Shown here: one piece after another, positions 12,003-23,934 of the stretch
Layout of the letters: each line of letters starts with the position of its first letter
Position numbering within the stretch: the first letter of the stretch is position 1
Source: Rotaria macrura
Lineage: Eukaryota; Rotifera; Eurotatoria; Philodinida; Philodinidae
NCBI GenBank assembly: GCA_900239685.1
Contig: OENT01000301.1
Coordinates: 62,001 to 126,000 of the forward strand
Direction: 5' to 3'
Length of the DNA: 64,000 bases
Program-made: the position numbers and the translations under genes
The notes under the pieces: generated by a model
The model's database searches: none
Seen by the model: the letters and a program-made list of their open reading frames with translations, nothing else
Told to the model about the DNA's origin: nothing

Positions 12003-13719
12003 AATGTGTTCTTTAATTCATGGCATCAGCATTTAGTACGGGTGCAGAGCAAACGAAGTATGCAGAAAAAGACGGATCAATATCTAAAAATGCACTTGCG
12101 TGCGCCATCTGAGGTTTCGGCATGGGCACCAAGTCTCTTTAACAACAGTTGATGTAGAAAAATTTTCTCTTTCGAACTACATATTTGGTTTTGTTCGGAA
12201 AAGTGTCCTGCATGATAGATGGCGCTGTGAATTTGTCTTTATTAGGCGTATTTCCTTAGAACCATCGGATTAATGTTGGATGATGAACGGAAGAGAACGC
12301 AAAAAATTCTCCATCGAAATTCGCTATTGGCTCTAGTCAGCCACTATCGTGTGTTTATCGCCACATATCAGCAATGATCTCGGGAACCCGACTTGGGCGC
12401 CAGAAAAAATAGTACTGAAATTCCTATCACTCTTTATTACTTCAAATGAGATTAGTGAGAATCCTAGAAAAAATGTCCCCCTACAAAGTCTACAAAGTGC
12501 ATTTTTTGCTATTGATTCAATCAATCATCGGACTCTGATCACGTACTAATTTGCAAAATTGGATATCTGGAACTGTGTGTATGACATTAATTACTGGAAA
12601 CATTTTTGTTTCTTTCAGTACATATCATCAGACGGCAATTTGTACAGTTAAATAAGGAAAAACTGGCAGATAATAGTAATAAAGTTTTACTTGATATTTC
12701 ATTCATCATACATAAGCATATCGATTGTTTCTCAAGTCGGTTAAGATATTTTCTAATCATTAGCTATTACTTGTAGAAGATACATGATGAAGAAAAATAT
12801 GTTTATCAAAAGATAATGATTGACAAAAGTTATGATGAATATGTTGTGTGATATGATGGAAAAATATCGAAAATAAAAATAATACAACTGTAGATGGATA
12901 GAAATGTCGAAAACGAGAGTATATTGAAGTACAAGTCTCTCTCACCCGCAATTCAATCTTACATATTCATTTTCATCTAATATTCTTGTTTTCGACATTT
13001 TTATTTTCGATATTTTTCCCTTTCGACATTTTTCCTTTCCGCCTTTTTCCATCCATTCATATGTGTGAATCTAAATAGAACTTATTCAGGTGCATTTAGA
13101 TGAAGAAAATCTAACATACATACTGTACTGTCTGTTATTCATGAAATAGATAGGAAGATAACTAGTACCTTTTATCGGCCTATTTCGAACAAGAAAATAT
13201 TTGATTTAAACAGAAAATCGGTAACAAAGAATATTAACACAGTGTTTATATACTATATATTGTCAGAGTATATCATTTTTATTCATACCGACATGTCTAT
13301 GTTTGTCTATGTGTAAGTTTGACTGCAGCATGAACAATTCAATAATGAATTGTAATATTTTTCCTTAATAGCAATAGCAACGATGCAACATAATTGTATA
13401 AACCTTCGACAAGAAAGCTATTCAAGTTTGATGATGATCAATGAAAAGAAATTTTTTCAGTTCTAAATGATTCGTTTTAAAATTTCGTCTAATCTCGATT
13501 TCAATCGAAGATAATATGTTTTAAAATGAGTATGAAAATTTTTCAATGCATTCACCAAGTGCCCATCAGATGATGTCTGATATTTAATTCGAGTAGCGAT
13601 TATTCAGTGCTGAATCATCGCTACTGTACTAGATTCAATTACAGTACTGGATTTATTTCGAATTTTTTCGAATGAAAAACAATATGCGTTTCTTTTTCGG
13701 ATATTTTCATTTTTTCCGG
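12003..13719. other. Intergenic stretch with no clear gene
   Basis: Short overlapping frames on both strands near 12333–12549 do not resemble any family and have no splice support. Around 12960–13040 the sequence repeats short CGACATTTTT/TTTTCGATATTTTT units. I see no RNA gene. Confidence 0.45.
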
Positions 13720-13935
13720 TCACCAATTAATATCGAATTTCACTGGAAAATGATCGCTAACACCCAGCGCTTGATCAAGTGTCATACTAAAACGTTGTTG
13801 AAAGTTTGAAGTTATCCGTAAAATACGTCTCGATAAAAATCGTCTTTTTAGATAATTATCAGTGCCCTCGATAACGTTTGAGTATGACTGATCCACCATT
13901 TCTCTTGTATATTCCAAGTCTAAGAGTTTACTTAT
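13720..13935 (-). pseudogene. Stranded C-terminal fragment of a DNase I-like gene
   Basis: The minus frame ends SDHFPVKFDINW, matching the C-terminus of the intact DNase at 20064 (SDHFPVIFDINW). The preceding residues also align (NFQQRFSMTLDQALGV against NFQKNFGMTLYEALEI). Upstream, the region corresponding to the catalytic YDR triplet reads YSN, and an insertion of several residues has shifted the alignment. No N-terminal or middle exons adjoin it. It is therefore the tail of another, diverged paralog, or the displaced tail of the broken copy at 14500–15469. The open frame continues to 14004 without further similarity. Confidence 0.7.
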
Positions 13936-14499
13936 GTTTAATCTCAACGAAGTATTGAAGATTAGACATAAAAACCATGAAATTTTATTTAGTACCATTG
14001 TCATGTGAATGCGACTCCGACTTTCGTGAACTGTTAGTCGTAGACCATAACCGATATTACTTGATATACAAGCTCAGGCTCTGTACCCATAATTGCCTGT
14101 TAAATTTTATAAACTACTGTCGTTCTGTATTTCTGTAGGACTAGAGTCTAAAATAGTGAAGAAATGCAATCTTCAACGGATAGGATAAAAAATATCTCCC
14201 AGTGACAGTCAACAGCGTTTACCGAAAGTTCATATAAAAGTTCAATGAGAATTACAAGAGCAGGCATGTTTTTTCTCTTGCAGAATTGTTTCCATAATAG
14301 TATACGCTTGATTCAGTTGACTAATCGAACATTAAGTAGGTTTGAAAATTTTCGTTCATTCCGTTTATCCAACAATAAGCCATGTAGTCTGAAAAGTCAT
14401 TATGAAGTGTTGAGAAAAAGCAACAAAGCGAATAAAAAATATCCAAGCATCTAAGCGTGACTAAGTCTTACTTGTTCTCTTCGGATTATATCTGACGCA

Positions 14500-15469
14500 C
14501 TATGATTTCGCTCGACTGTACATGTCGTTAGTAAACAATCCCTTGACAACCATACTACTAGTTGGTACAATAGCTCTAACAAAGTTGTCACCATTAACGA
14601 GAATACGATCATAGCTGCATGTTTGTCGTGTATTTGTTTTAATGTCACTGCTAATCAGCCATGCAAAGTCAAAATAATCAATCGTACTAAAAAGAAAATT
14701 TTCAATTCAAAAAAGAACAAAACTCGTTTTCGTCTTCCTATGTACGCACTTAAGTGATATTTGACGTGTCTGTGATATATATGTGCNGTTGCACCTATGA
14801 CATTCTGTGCCAATGCTTGTGATAAAGACGTTGACGTCTCACTGAAATATTGAGGATTTTTAGTGATAAAATCTCTTATGACACGACGCATATCGAGGAA
14901 CTCTTGGTACGCAGACGTGGGTCGCAAATGAACATTCATGATTGTGAAAAATTTTACACCCGATGTTCCCTTCTGTGTGACTTCGAATGTACCGACGAAA
15001 CTGGAAAGAAAATCAAAGAAAAACTACGAAACCTTCTCCAACGATTCTCTTACGGGGGTCGTTCGAAATGATCATCGATGTCATTATACAGATAAGCATT
15101 AACAAGTTTTACACCTGATGTTGATTCCCGATTGAAAAAAATATATTGCTCCTTGGAAGCTGTACGTCCGGCGCGGTCACTTAGTATCATCGTATACGGT
15201 TTGGATGTTGATTTTCGATTCAAAGCATCATGCAGAACATTTGGTGCTCGCAATGAAACATCCGTAATTTCTTGAATAATGGCCAAGTCGAAATCATTGA
15301 TGATATCAACTATACGACTTGTCACTGTAGCATTGCTTGATTTGGTTGGACCGTATTGTTTTAGGTTAAATGAACCAATTCGAACGGTAGAAACGTAAGT
15401 TACGAAAAGGAAAACAAAGATTGCGCAGGTCGGTATGATTTTCATCGTTGTGATTCCGATGAATATCAA
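14500..15469 (-). pseudogene. DNase I-like gene, broken or misassembled copy
   Basis: A close paralog of the intact gene 5.6 kb downstream, with the same exon plan: exon 1 15054–15469, exon 2 from 15000, exon 3 from 14686. The signal peptide, the FN and QE active-site positions and the NVHLRP His are all present. Two defects are visible. At 14787 one N stands where the sister copy has 68 bp, which removes the catalytic core GDFNAD and shifts the frame. In exon 3 similarity ends after …FVRAIVP near 14545 and a TAG follows at 14500–14502, so the last active-site His (SDH) is missing. The N may be a small unresolved gap rather than a real deletion. The C-terminal loss is separate and looks real. 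Confidence 0.8.
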
Positions 15470-15622
15470 TAGTGTGTTACAGTAGGTATGCGCTTGTCAT
15501 AAGTAAAATGATTTGTTTCGCCGTATTTATGATTTCATTGTGAATGGAGCTAAAACCGCCTTCACAAAGTATGTGTGTATCCTTTTTCAATGAATCTCTC
15601 GATGTAATCCCCAGAGCATTCA
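14545..15622. repeat. Tandem duplicate unit A of the DNase locus
   Basis: Nearly identical in long blocks to 20150–21296, in the same orientation. Similarity covers the coding exons, both introns and about 150 bp upstream of the start codon. The offset between copies is 5,673 bp above 14787 and 5,606 bp below it, which reflects the 67 bp net loss at the N. Intron and promoter conservation points to a fairly recent segmental duplication or ongoing gene conversion. Confidence 0.85.
14787..14787. other. Single ambiguous base marking a hidden gap
   Basis: The only N in the window. Flanks GATATATATGTGC and GTTGCACCTATGAC match the sister copy on both sides, where 68 bp (20393–20460) lie between them. 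It probably marks an unresolved join or polishing failure. Confidence 0.85.
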
Positions 15623-18600
15623 AACTTGCACCGAATTAGTAGTTTTGTTTTTGTTATTATTTCAATACAGATAAACATCTAGGTTTTTTTCTCTCTTTAA
15701 AACACAGGATAACGAAAAGAATATAATTGTCTTTCTGATACTAGATAGGCCTAGTGCATTATCAAATATTTTTGTTTTTATAGCTTCTTTTTGATCTTAT
15801 CTAATTCCATCGAAATATATAACTTTCGATAATTTAAGTGCGGAAAGGTTAAGAGTTAAAATATGGTCAACGTAGATCATAAGGTTTAATGTATGCTTTG
15901 GCAAGCAACAGTACTCTCAATATGATTTTCAATTTAATTTAGACACTATCATATTGAAATAAATGACTCAACGGGTGAGTTAAATTAAATTGCGGGTTAT
16001 TGATGGATTTTTTCTTCAATTAGAGTTGATAAAAAAAAACGTTTTCAGCAGATTTTATTGACATGTTTGTAATTCAATAAATATAGGTATGTTTCGTTCG
16101 TAATACTAAAAGTACTAGATAGCAGAAAAAACGTATTCTCTCAATTAAAAAATCAGATACGTGCTACAATCAATATTTATTCAGCTAGGTTTATTTTAAT
16201 AGCTTCGTTCTTGCGCTAGTACTTTTAGAAATATTCAGTGTATCTCGTTGGGTATTATACGTGTAGTTAAGGCTCTTTCAAAAACTACAAACCATGAAAA
16301 GACGTTTCCGGGTCACGGAGTACGACTACCCTTAAAACGTTTTCTTACAATTTACTTTTATAAAATTTTATCTGCTCATCTATATAGATGCAGAATTTCG
16401 AACTCCACTAACTACGGGACTTGATAAGGACTCACGTTTGTTCTAAAGCATTAGCGATGCTGAATTGTTTCCATTAGTTTGAAAGCGTGCCAAAAAAAAT
16501 AGATACTTAGACATATGTTGTAGATGGATTTCAACATCGTTGAACTTGGTCTAAAACTTTTGTTTTTTTGACTAAAACAACAAATACATTTCCGAGCTTT
16601 GTCATGGTACCTTTGAATAGTAAATAGAAAATTATCCAGAAATAAAGTGGATATTGTATTTTGGTTAAGCGCTGAACAAATTATGTTTTTATTGCTTTCC
16701 ATACTTTTAGTTCTTAAAGATAACAGTCCATAATTATTTTACTATGAACATATCAATAGAATATGCTTAAAATGATCTGTATTTTAGCATCAGAATCAAA
16801 TGTTTCGATCAAGTCTAATTGAAGAAAAAGGTCAAGCAATAACTGGCAATTTAATCTGACTCATACTATTGTTGGAACCGTATTAAATTCAATGGAATAC
16901 ATTCAAAAAAAGAAACATCCGTCCGTATTAGCGTTGGTGATGTAATTAGAAAGGAATTAGACTCATTTCTTAAGTAAAGTTTACACGATTGATATAAAAT
17001 CTGGGTATCCAACTGGAATCTATATATATATATATATATATATATAGCTGAGGTAGAATGATCAGATAGTACATTTGCTGCGTTTTCAATATTTTTCTGG
17101 GCATGTGATAGATTCATTTAAGATTACTTCATCGTTTGAGTTTTTCGTAATCAATTTTGTATATTTGTGATAGATTCAGATGTTTATCTCATTCAAATCA
17201 CTTTGTTACCATTAAGTATCTTCTATCCAATACATGATAGAACTATGGAAAATCTATCATTATTACTTATATTGAAGTAATCTTTCAATGCATTTAATTC
17301 TAATGTGTTTTTGAAAGTGATACTTGCTTTAGTCGTTTAGAAACAGCTTGCTATATTTCATAGAGGAGTCTTTTATATAGCGCTGTTATAAAATGTCACA
17401 GCTGTCCAAATCGTGATATAACGATGTGAAGAACTACAAATCCTGTTTCCAAACACTTTCCCATGCCTGAATTGAATCATCCTGTCTTACATGATCGAGC
17501 AGTTTCTGTCTGAGAAATTCTCTTCTTAGCCATTTGTATTCGACATTGAAATTTCTCGAGGATGTTCAATTATTCAAGCATTTAAATTGACTCAGATTGA
17601 TACAGTGATCAGGATAAGTACGTGAGCTATCATCTCGTTCAGATCCGCATTCATCACAGCTATGCAGTAGAGCCAACATGAAATGTTACTGTCCTACGCA
17701 GGCCGCTTTCAATTAATATGTCTTGTTTCTCAGTACGTACGAGTCGGATCTTCAGACTCATCAATGTGTGAGCCTGATAGAACAAAACATAATCTGAATT
17801 GAGAGTGGACTACAAGAAGTATCTTGAAACCCGAATACATATGTTTTTATGTGCATGGATCTTTATGCACTATGAAGCACAATTCTACAAAACATGTTCG
17901 AGATCTATTCGACGTTTAAACGATCGTAACTGTTATGTGTGCAATGTAACTGAAAGAAAGAAACGAAACTATTATAATATCACTGATTTCAATTCAATAT
18001 AGACGCTTATCTCTCATAGATTTCTTGTCTATAAAACTTTAAAATAATGAGTTTGATTATACATATAATTGCTATATTTCCAAAATGAATAGGGATTGAT
18101 TCAACTGATTCTTATTCATATTAGTACAACTTTTACAATTATTGTACAAGGATCGAATTCCAAATGATAGCAACCTAACATTGATTTAATACTGTTTTAA
18201 CACTGTTTCAAGTAAGACGCATCGAAGTCGGTTGAACACATTTTGTTACACAGAGTCTAAAATATATTAAGTTCATCGTTCTGTGTCTACGTGCAGCAGA
18301 TGCCAAGTAGCTACAACCATGAATTTTCAATTACGTCGTATTCGCACAAAGAACCCTATGCGGTCAATGGATATTGACATGTACTCACCCCATAATTACA
18401 TATATTAGCGAATGATTGAAATATGAACAAAACTAATAGCATGATCTTAAATATATTTTTTTAATTTAATCAATGAAGAAATTAAATTTTAGACAAAATA
18501 GTTTACTGTGAAATTTTATCTAATCTTCGACTGAGATCAAAACAATTATCAGATCAAAACAACTGTTTATATATAGAAGCTAATAAAGTCCATGAAAAAT

Positions 18601-20055
18601 TCTTCATGGTTCCTTCAAAAACAAGAATTACAAATAGATTCTCTCCTGATAAAACTAAATAATCGTTTGTACCATCTGCTGTCTCTTTTCTTGATCAATC
18701 GATTAATGAGAATAATCATTTTATACATGCAATCAAGTGTATATCTGAAAATCAAGAAGACGAGTATGCACATAAATCAATCTGCTTCAGTCATAATATG
18801 ATGCTGAATCTACGTTTTCTGTCCCTAGACTACTTTTAAATAAGTAATCAGCATAGAGTGTATTGAAGAATTCAAGACTTGAAAATTTTTCAATTTCGTT
18901 CTACAGTTTCTGTTACTTAGATGTTAGAAACAAATTTCCTAACAACTAATATGTTTCGAGATCGATAACGATTATGATACATCTCAATCATGGTTTGAAT
19001 GATGCAGACACGAATGATGGTAGATTTTCTTATGCACACTATAGCTAGTTGATTATAGTAGGCAGTTGGAAGAACTTCAAACTCATCTATTTAAACATCT
19101 TTTGTTCGCACTTCGTAAACTAGACTATTTAACTTCTTGTATGTTTCTTTTTAATGATTTTCTCTTGGGATTATACTTTCATAGTTGACAATTCACTGAT
19201 CAAAATAAAGTCAGCAATAATTATTACACGAGAATATAGAAGAACGTCCTATTAGATTAGTCAATAGAGAATGCAACATAAGCTAACGAGAGTTTGATAG
19301 TCACGATATTTGCAGCATGCTTAGAACGATTCATACTAATTATAATGAAAAGATATGATGAGTATTTCGATTAAGATTACCATTTGCAATTATTTTCTAC
19401 GATTTCTTTCAGAAGTACTTTTCTTTAAGGCACCGTAACATAGTTAAGAAACCATCATCTCGCTCGTTAGAAGCTAACCGCCGAAACGTTTCTCAATCTT
19501 AATTGGATATCGTCAGTTATGCAATAAAGGAGTTTTATGATAGGATATTGACCTCTTTTAAAGCATTTGAAAAAGGCCCTAGTAAACATTCATCATACTT
19601 CATTTTTTAAGATTATACAAATTTTCCTGATCTATGATTTCAGTTATAGAACAATCACCTTTAACAATAAAATATGATCTTTTTTCTTTTTCCTATTTGA
19701 CACTATGATTAATAACATGCGTGTAGAAATTGAAAATTTGAACAAGTTAGCAGATTCTAGTCGGGAAGAAAGTAAAACAAAATTCAAGATTTTTCTTTAA
19801 CTATCTGAAAGTTTCATTAAACCTGCTTAAAAAAACTTGAATCCACCCATTGAATTGAATTTTTTGAATATTCATTCAATATGACTCAGATCACATCGGA
19901 ACTATTTTTAATCTAGCATTCACTGAAACATCTGCACATCAAATGAACTGAATTATGTCTAACTAACACAAGTATATACCACTCCTCGTAGTTTCCTATT
20001 TCTAAACGAACAACGTGTAGTTTTTTACAGAACCACGCATTTCTCTTTTCTTTCT
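15623..20055. other. Long intergenic stretch between the two DNase copies
   Basis: About 4.4 kb of AT-rich DNA with only short frames. It contains a (TA)n tract at 17021–17046. A short Cys-rich reading stretch on the minus strand near 17640–17690 might be a very old coding remnant, but nothing firm. I see no inverted repeats or RNA genes here. Confidence 0.45.
17021..17046. repeat. (TA)n microsatellite
   Basis: Uninterrupted alternating T and A for about 26 bp in intergenic DNA. Confidence 0.9.
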
Positions 20056-20061
20056 TTTATT
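20056..20061 (-). other. Polyadenylation signal of the DNase gene
   Basis: On the minus strand AATAAA begins three bases after the TAA stop of the intact DNase gene, consistent with a very short 3' UTR. Confidence 0.5.
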
Positions 20062-20063
20062 AA

Positions 20064-21142
20064 TTACCAATTAATATCGAAAATCACTGGGAAATGATCA
20101 CTAATTTCAAGTGCTTCATAAAGTGTCATACCAAAATTCTTTTGAAAATTAACAACTCTATTACTATTTGGTACAATAGCTCTAACAAAGTTGTCACCAT
20201 TAACGAGAATACGATCATAGCTGCATGTTTGTCGTGTATTTGTTTTAACGTCACTGCTAATCAGCCATGCAAAGTCAAAATAATCAATCGTACTAAAAAG
20301 AAAATTTTCAATTCAAAAAAGAACAAAACTCGTTTTCGTCCTCCTATTTACGCACCGAAGTGATACTTGACGTGTCTGCGATATATATGTGCAATCAGCG
20401 TTGAAGTCACCCACGATCAAAATAGGATGATTGGTTCTTAAACTTGGTTTGTTACTTGCTGTTGCACCTATGACATTCTGTGCCAATGCTTGTGATAAAG
20501 ACGTTGACGTCTCACTGAAATATTGAGGATTTTTAGTGATAAAATCTCTTATGACACGACGCATATCGAGGAACTCTTGGTACGCAGACGTGGGTCGCAA
20601 ATGAACATTCATGATTGTGAAAAATTTTACACCCGATGTTCCCTTCTGTGTGACTTCGAATGTACCGACGAAACTGGAAAGAAAATCAAAGAAAAACTAC
20701 GAAAACTTCTCCGATGGTTCTCTTACGGTGGCCGTTCGAAATGATCATCGATGTCATTATACAGATAAGCATTAACAAGTTTTACACCTGATGTTGATTC
20801 CCGATTGAAAAAAATATATTGCTCCTTGGAAGCTGAACGTCCGACACGGTCACTAAGCATCATTGTGTACGGTTTAGATGCTGATTTTCTATTCAATGCC
20901 TTGTATAAATTGTATGCAGCATTTTGTGTGGAATCTGTAATTTCTTGAATAATGGCCAAGTCGAAATCATTGATGATATCAACTATACGACTTGTCACTG
21001 TAGCGTCACCTGATTTGGTAATGCCATATTGATGTAGGTTAAATGAACCAATTCGAACGGTAGAAACGTAAGTTACGAAAAGGAAAACAAGGATTGCGCA
21101 GGTCGGTATGATTTTCATCGTTGTGATTCCGATGAATATCAA
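20064..21142 (-). CDS. Secreted deoxyribonuclease I-like endonuclease
   Basis: Three exons (20727–21142, 20356–20673, 20064–20292) with introns of 53 and 63 bp join in phase to 963 nt, 320 residues. The first ATG is at 21142 and a second in-frame ATG at 21118 (MKIIPT) fits better before the hydrophobic signal peptide CAILVFLFVTYVSTV. The DNase I fold of the endonuclease/exonuclease/phosphatase superfamily is clear: GSFNLHQYG (Asn), IIQEITD (metal-binding Glu), EQYIFF, MNVHLRP (catalytic His), VGDFNADC (Asp/Asn), CSYDRI (Asp) and the terminal SDHFP (catalytic His). The Cys in FNADC and in TCSYD match the conserved structural disulfide of DNase I. A Mg/Ca-dependent extracellular or lysosomal DNA-cutting enzyme is expected. 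All key residues are present, unlike its upstream paralog. Confidence 0.93.
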
Positions 21143-21296
21143 TAGTGTGTTACAGCAGGTATGCGCTTGTCATAAGTAAAATGATTTGTTTCGCCGTATT
21201 TATGACTGTACCGTGAATGGAGCTAAGACCGATTTCATAAAGTATGTGTATACTCTTTTTTTATGAATCATTCGATTTAATCACAAGAGCATTGCG
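20150..21296. repeat. Tandem duplicate unit B of the DNase locus
   Basis: Direct-orientation partner of 14545–15622. The similarity continues about 150 bp upstream of the ATG and then fades, so both copies inherited the same proximal promoter. Confidence 0.85.
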
Positions 21297-22111
21297 TTTC
21301 TCCGCGAAAGGCTATTATTTGTGCTTTTAGTGAATAAATATGTGTGTGTATATTATGGGTTCGGCCTTCACCTAAATCGTAAGCTGGAAAAGTTGCACAA
21401 TCAGTTTTCTGTCTATTTAATAGGGCACACTGAAATAATATCAATATTATTATATTGTATACTACCGTACATAGCACCATTGAAGTATTAATGCTTTTGA
21501 GATCTCCAGTGGCACGAAGTTTCTTTTCAAAATATCTTAGAAGTAAATGTTAACGATGATAGAAAATTTTCACAATTAATAATATTCAATATGACTACTA
21601 GGATAATATTACTTTGGTGACATGAGGACGAATGATATCAGAAAGTTTTTTTGTTAAACGTCAAATAAAAGTGAGGAAATAAATTGATTAGCATTATCAC
21701 ATTGCAAAGAGATTCAGAGAAAGTTCCGTAGATGAAAACATTGTGATTTCATTCACAACCTAAGTGTGAGACTAAATTTATGGGTCTATTGACACGAGAC
21801 ATCTGAAACAGAGTAGTACTTCCATCCGATTGACTTGTCGAACATTCGAGTATGGTTTTTCTTAATTGGATACACAGTGATTTAGCGATGCCTTTTATAA
21901 ATCAAGCTTCATTATTTGGTGCCAGTTTTGCTTTCTTTCAGTTATTTGATGGTATTAAATTACTTGGAAAAAGCTGCTCAAGGATTAAACTATTACTCAT
22001 TTCAAAATCATCAGACAGTAAATGGAAATCTATCAAGTTTAAATTAGTCTTTGATTTTGTTTAATTATGTGTTTTACTTCACTGCGGACCATTAGACGAG
22101 ATGAAACCATA
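21297..22111. other. Intergenic stretch, no gene recognised
   Basis: AT-rich flank between the DNase promoter and the foldback element. Open frames of 67 and 70 codons show no motif. Confidence 0.4.
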
Positions 22112-23015
22112 GAGTCGGTGATCCTAATTCTGCTTGAGGAAAGCGTCTTCAAAAAAGTCTCCATCACTCTAGTTTTCAGTGACACACAGTTCCAAATTTT
22201 AGTTCCTGGAATAGAGATATAACGCTATCGACTGACATAAAATTTATTGAAAACTATTCAGATGATATTGTATAATGAAAATGACAATAACAAGAAGTCA
22301 GGGTCAATTTCCTTTCAATTCTGATGTGTGCTTAATTCTGCTGGTCACATACGTAAAATTGTAACAGATTCTAGAAAAAGTTCAATTACTGTAGGAAAAC
22401 AACTTTTCGCTTAAATCAAAAGTATATATAGGGTTAGAATCCGCTGACCGTAGTGCATAGACTCGTATGTTTTTCACAATAGTTCAACTTTATTTTCTTC
22501 AATCTTTACAACCAACGGAATCTGACAGTTATAACTATAGAGTTTCATCATCACATAGGAGAAAACAAATCTCATGAAATTTCAATGCGGGTCGGATATG
22601 GAGTAATTGACTTGAGAAAAAAGGAGCTGTTGAGGATCGAATGGCAGGTTTTTATAAAATGTTTTTGCTTCTCTGAAGAAATACCGTTCGATGACTTTCA
22701 TATACTTACGGGTAGGTTAGTTTTTCATTTTAAGATTCCGGAAGAATTGAAAACAAAAATTATGCTATGCGGCATACTTAGGACGATTATTTTTACAGAT
22801 CTGCAGAATTAGATGACAGTTGACACAGACTTCTTACTATTGTCACTCTCATTGTACAATATCTTCTGAATAGTTTTCAATAAATGTTACGTCAGTCGAT
22901 GGCGACAGATCTATATTTCAGAAACTAGAATTTGAATCTGCGTGTCAATGAAAATTAGAGCTTTGGAGATTTTTCTGAAGATGCTTTATTGAAGCAGAAT
23001 TGGGATCACTGACTC
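22112..23015. mobile_element. Foldback element with ~215 bp inverted arms
   Basis: Reverse-complementing 22800–23015 reproduces 22112–22330 at roughly 80 % identity by eye. Shared blocks include GATCC(T/C)AATTCTGCTT, ATCGACTGAC and the 24 bp run starting ATTTATTGAAAACTATTCAG. The ends are GAGTCGGTGATCC on the left and, inverted, GAGTCAGTGATCC on the right. The ~450 bp interior holds a 75-codon frame (22585–22812) with no recognisable motif. There is no transposase and no clear target duplication. Its termini differ from the element at 8458, so it is a separate family. Confidence 0.75.
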
Positions 23016-23847
23016 AAAATACTGGCTCAGAACTGTTCTAAGGTGTGACTGTAGATGACTATTGTCACTGGTAATATGATACAACGTATCGTGTAAGAAA
23101 TTCATTAATTGGTATATTGCTGAGTCAAATATTGTCTTTTGTTGTTTTGATATAATACTGTTTATGTGCATATAGTATGATTCTTATAAATTCAAAGTTT
23201 GCTATGCTGTCAGAGCATCTCTTCTGTTCGTGTTGAACTTGGGCCTAAAAACATCTCAAAACCAATGCTTTCGTCTTTCATGTTAAGCTTAAACAATGAT
23301 TAAATTAAAAATGATACGTAACTATTTGGAAATTCCTATATACATTTCCGTAGATATTCTTTTTATTGTATCTCATCTGAATTTCACATACGTAAAAATA
23401 GAAAAAGAAAAGAAAAGAAAAGAAAACTGAACTCTTATTGTTTGCTGTAAAGAAGACAATCCTCATACACACATTGTAGAATGAAAAAATAGATGTAAAA
23501 CAAAAAAACAAACAAACAAGCAGGGAGCAGAAGATATGTGTTAGATTTTTAGGAGCACGATATTGGGAAAAAGAATAATTTTAACAATTGAAAAAAAAAA
23601 GAGTATCGTGTATACATAACAGACAGTACATACTCACACACGTACATATGATCATTCGCCAACAAAGAAAGTATATCAATTGTAATATCAAAGAAAACAA
23701 AAAAACCAACATCGTTTTTTTCTGTAAACGAAATTTATCTGGTGAAAGAGGAAGTTAAATGTCTTTGATACTTTTATAAACAAGAATGGCACGTTATTTG
23801 AGATTGTGAACGACGAAACATTATGTTAATTTATCAGAAATCCCAAT
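23016..23847. other. 3' flank of the supervillin gene
   Basis: AT-rich DNA with no gene. It includes an (AAAAG)n-type stretch at about 23401–23426 and probably the 3' UTR of the minus-strand gene ending at 23848. Confidence 0.5.
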
Positions 23848-23934
23848 TTAGAAAAAGCCAAGTGGTTTTTTAATATTTGTTTGTTTCCAATAGGGTAAAG
23901 CATAAAATTCATCTTTAGTCATATGAAATTCTTT
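23848..23934 (-). CDS. SVIL: Terminal headpiece exon of supervillin
   Basis: Too short to stand out as a reading frame. It is bounded by an acceptor TTTTTTTAG and the TAA stop, and joins in phase 0 to the exon ending …SDDDFQ at 24005. It encodes the villin-headpiece helix with the Lys-Lys pair and terminal aromatic residues typical of actin-binding headpieces. Confidence 0.9.
   Translation of the reverse strand, partial: KEFHMTKDEFYALPYWKQTNIKKPLGFF

Noticed and set aside
12333-12549. Overlapping 63- and 66-codon frames on opposite strands
   Set aside because: No family resemblance, no splice sites and no conserved motif; likely chance.
17630-17700. Cys-containing reading stretch on the minus strand resembling a receptor-type repeat
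   Set aside because: It is too short, has stops close on both sides and no splice support.
20523-20744. Plus-strand 73-codon frame, repeated almost identically at 14850–15071
   Set aside because: Its conservation between the two copies comes from the DNase exons and intron on the opposite strand.
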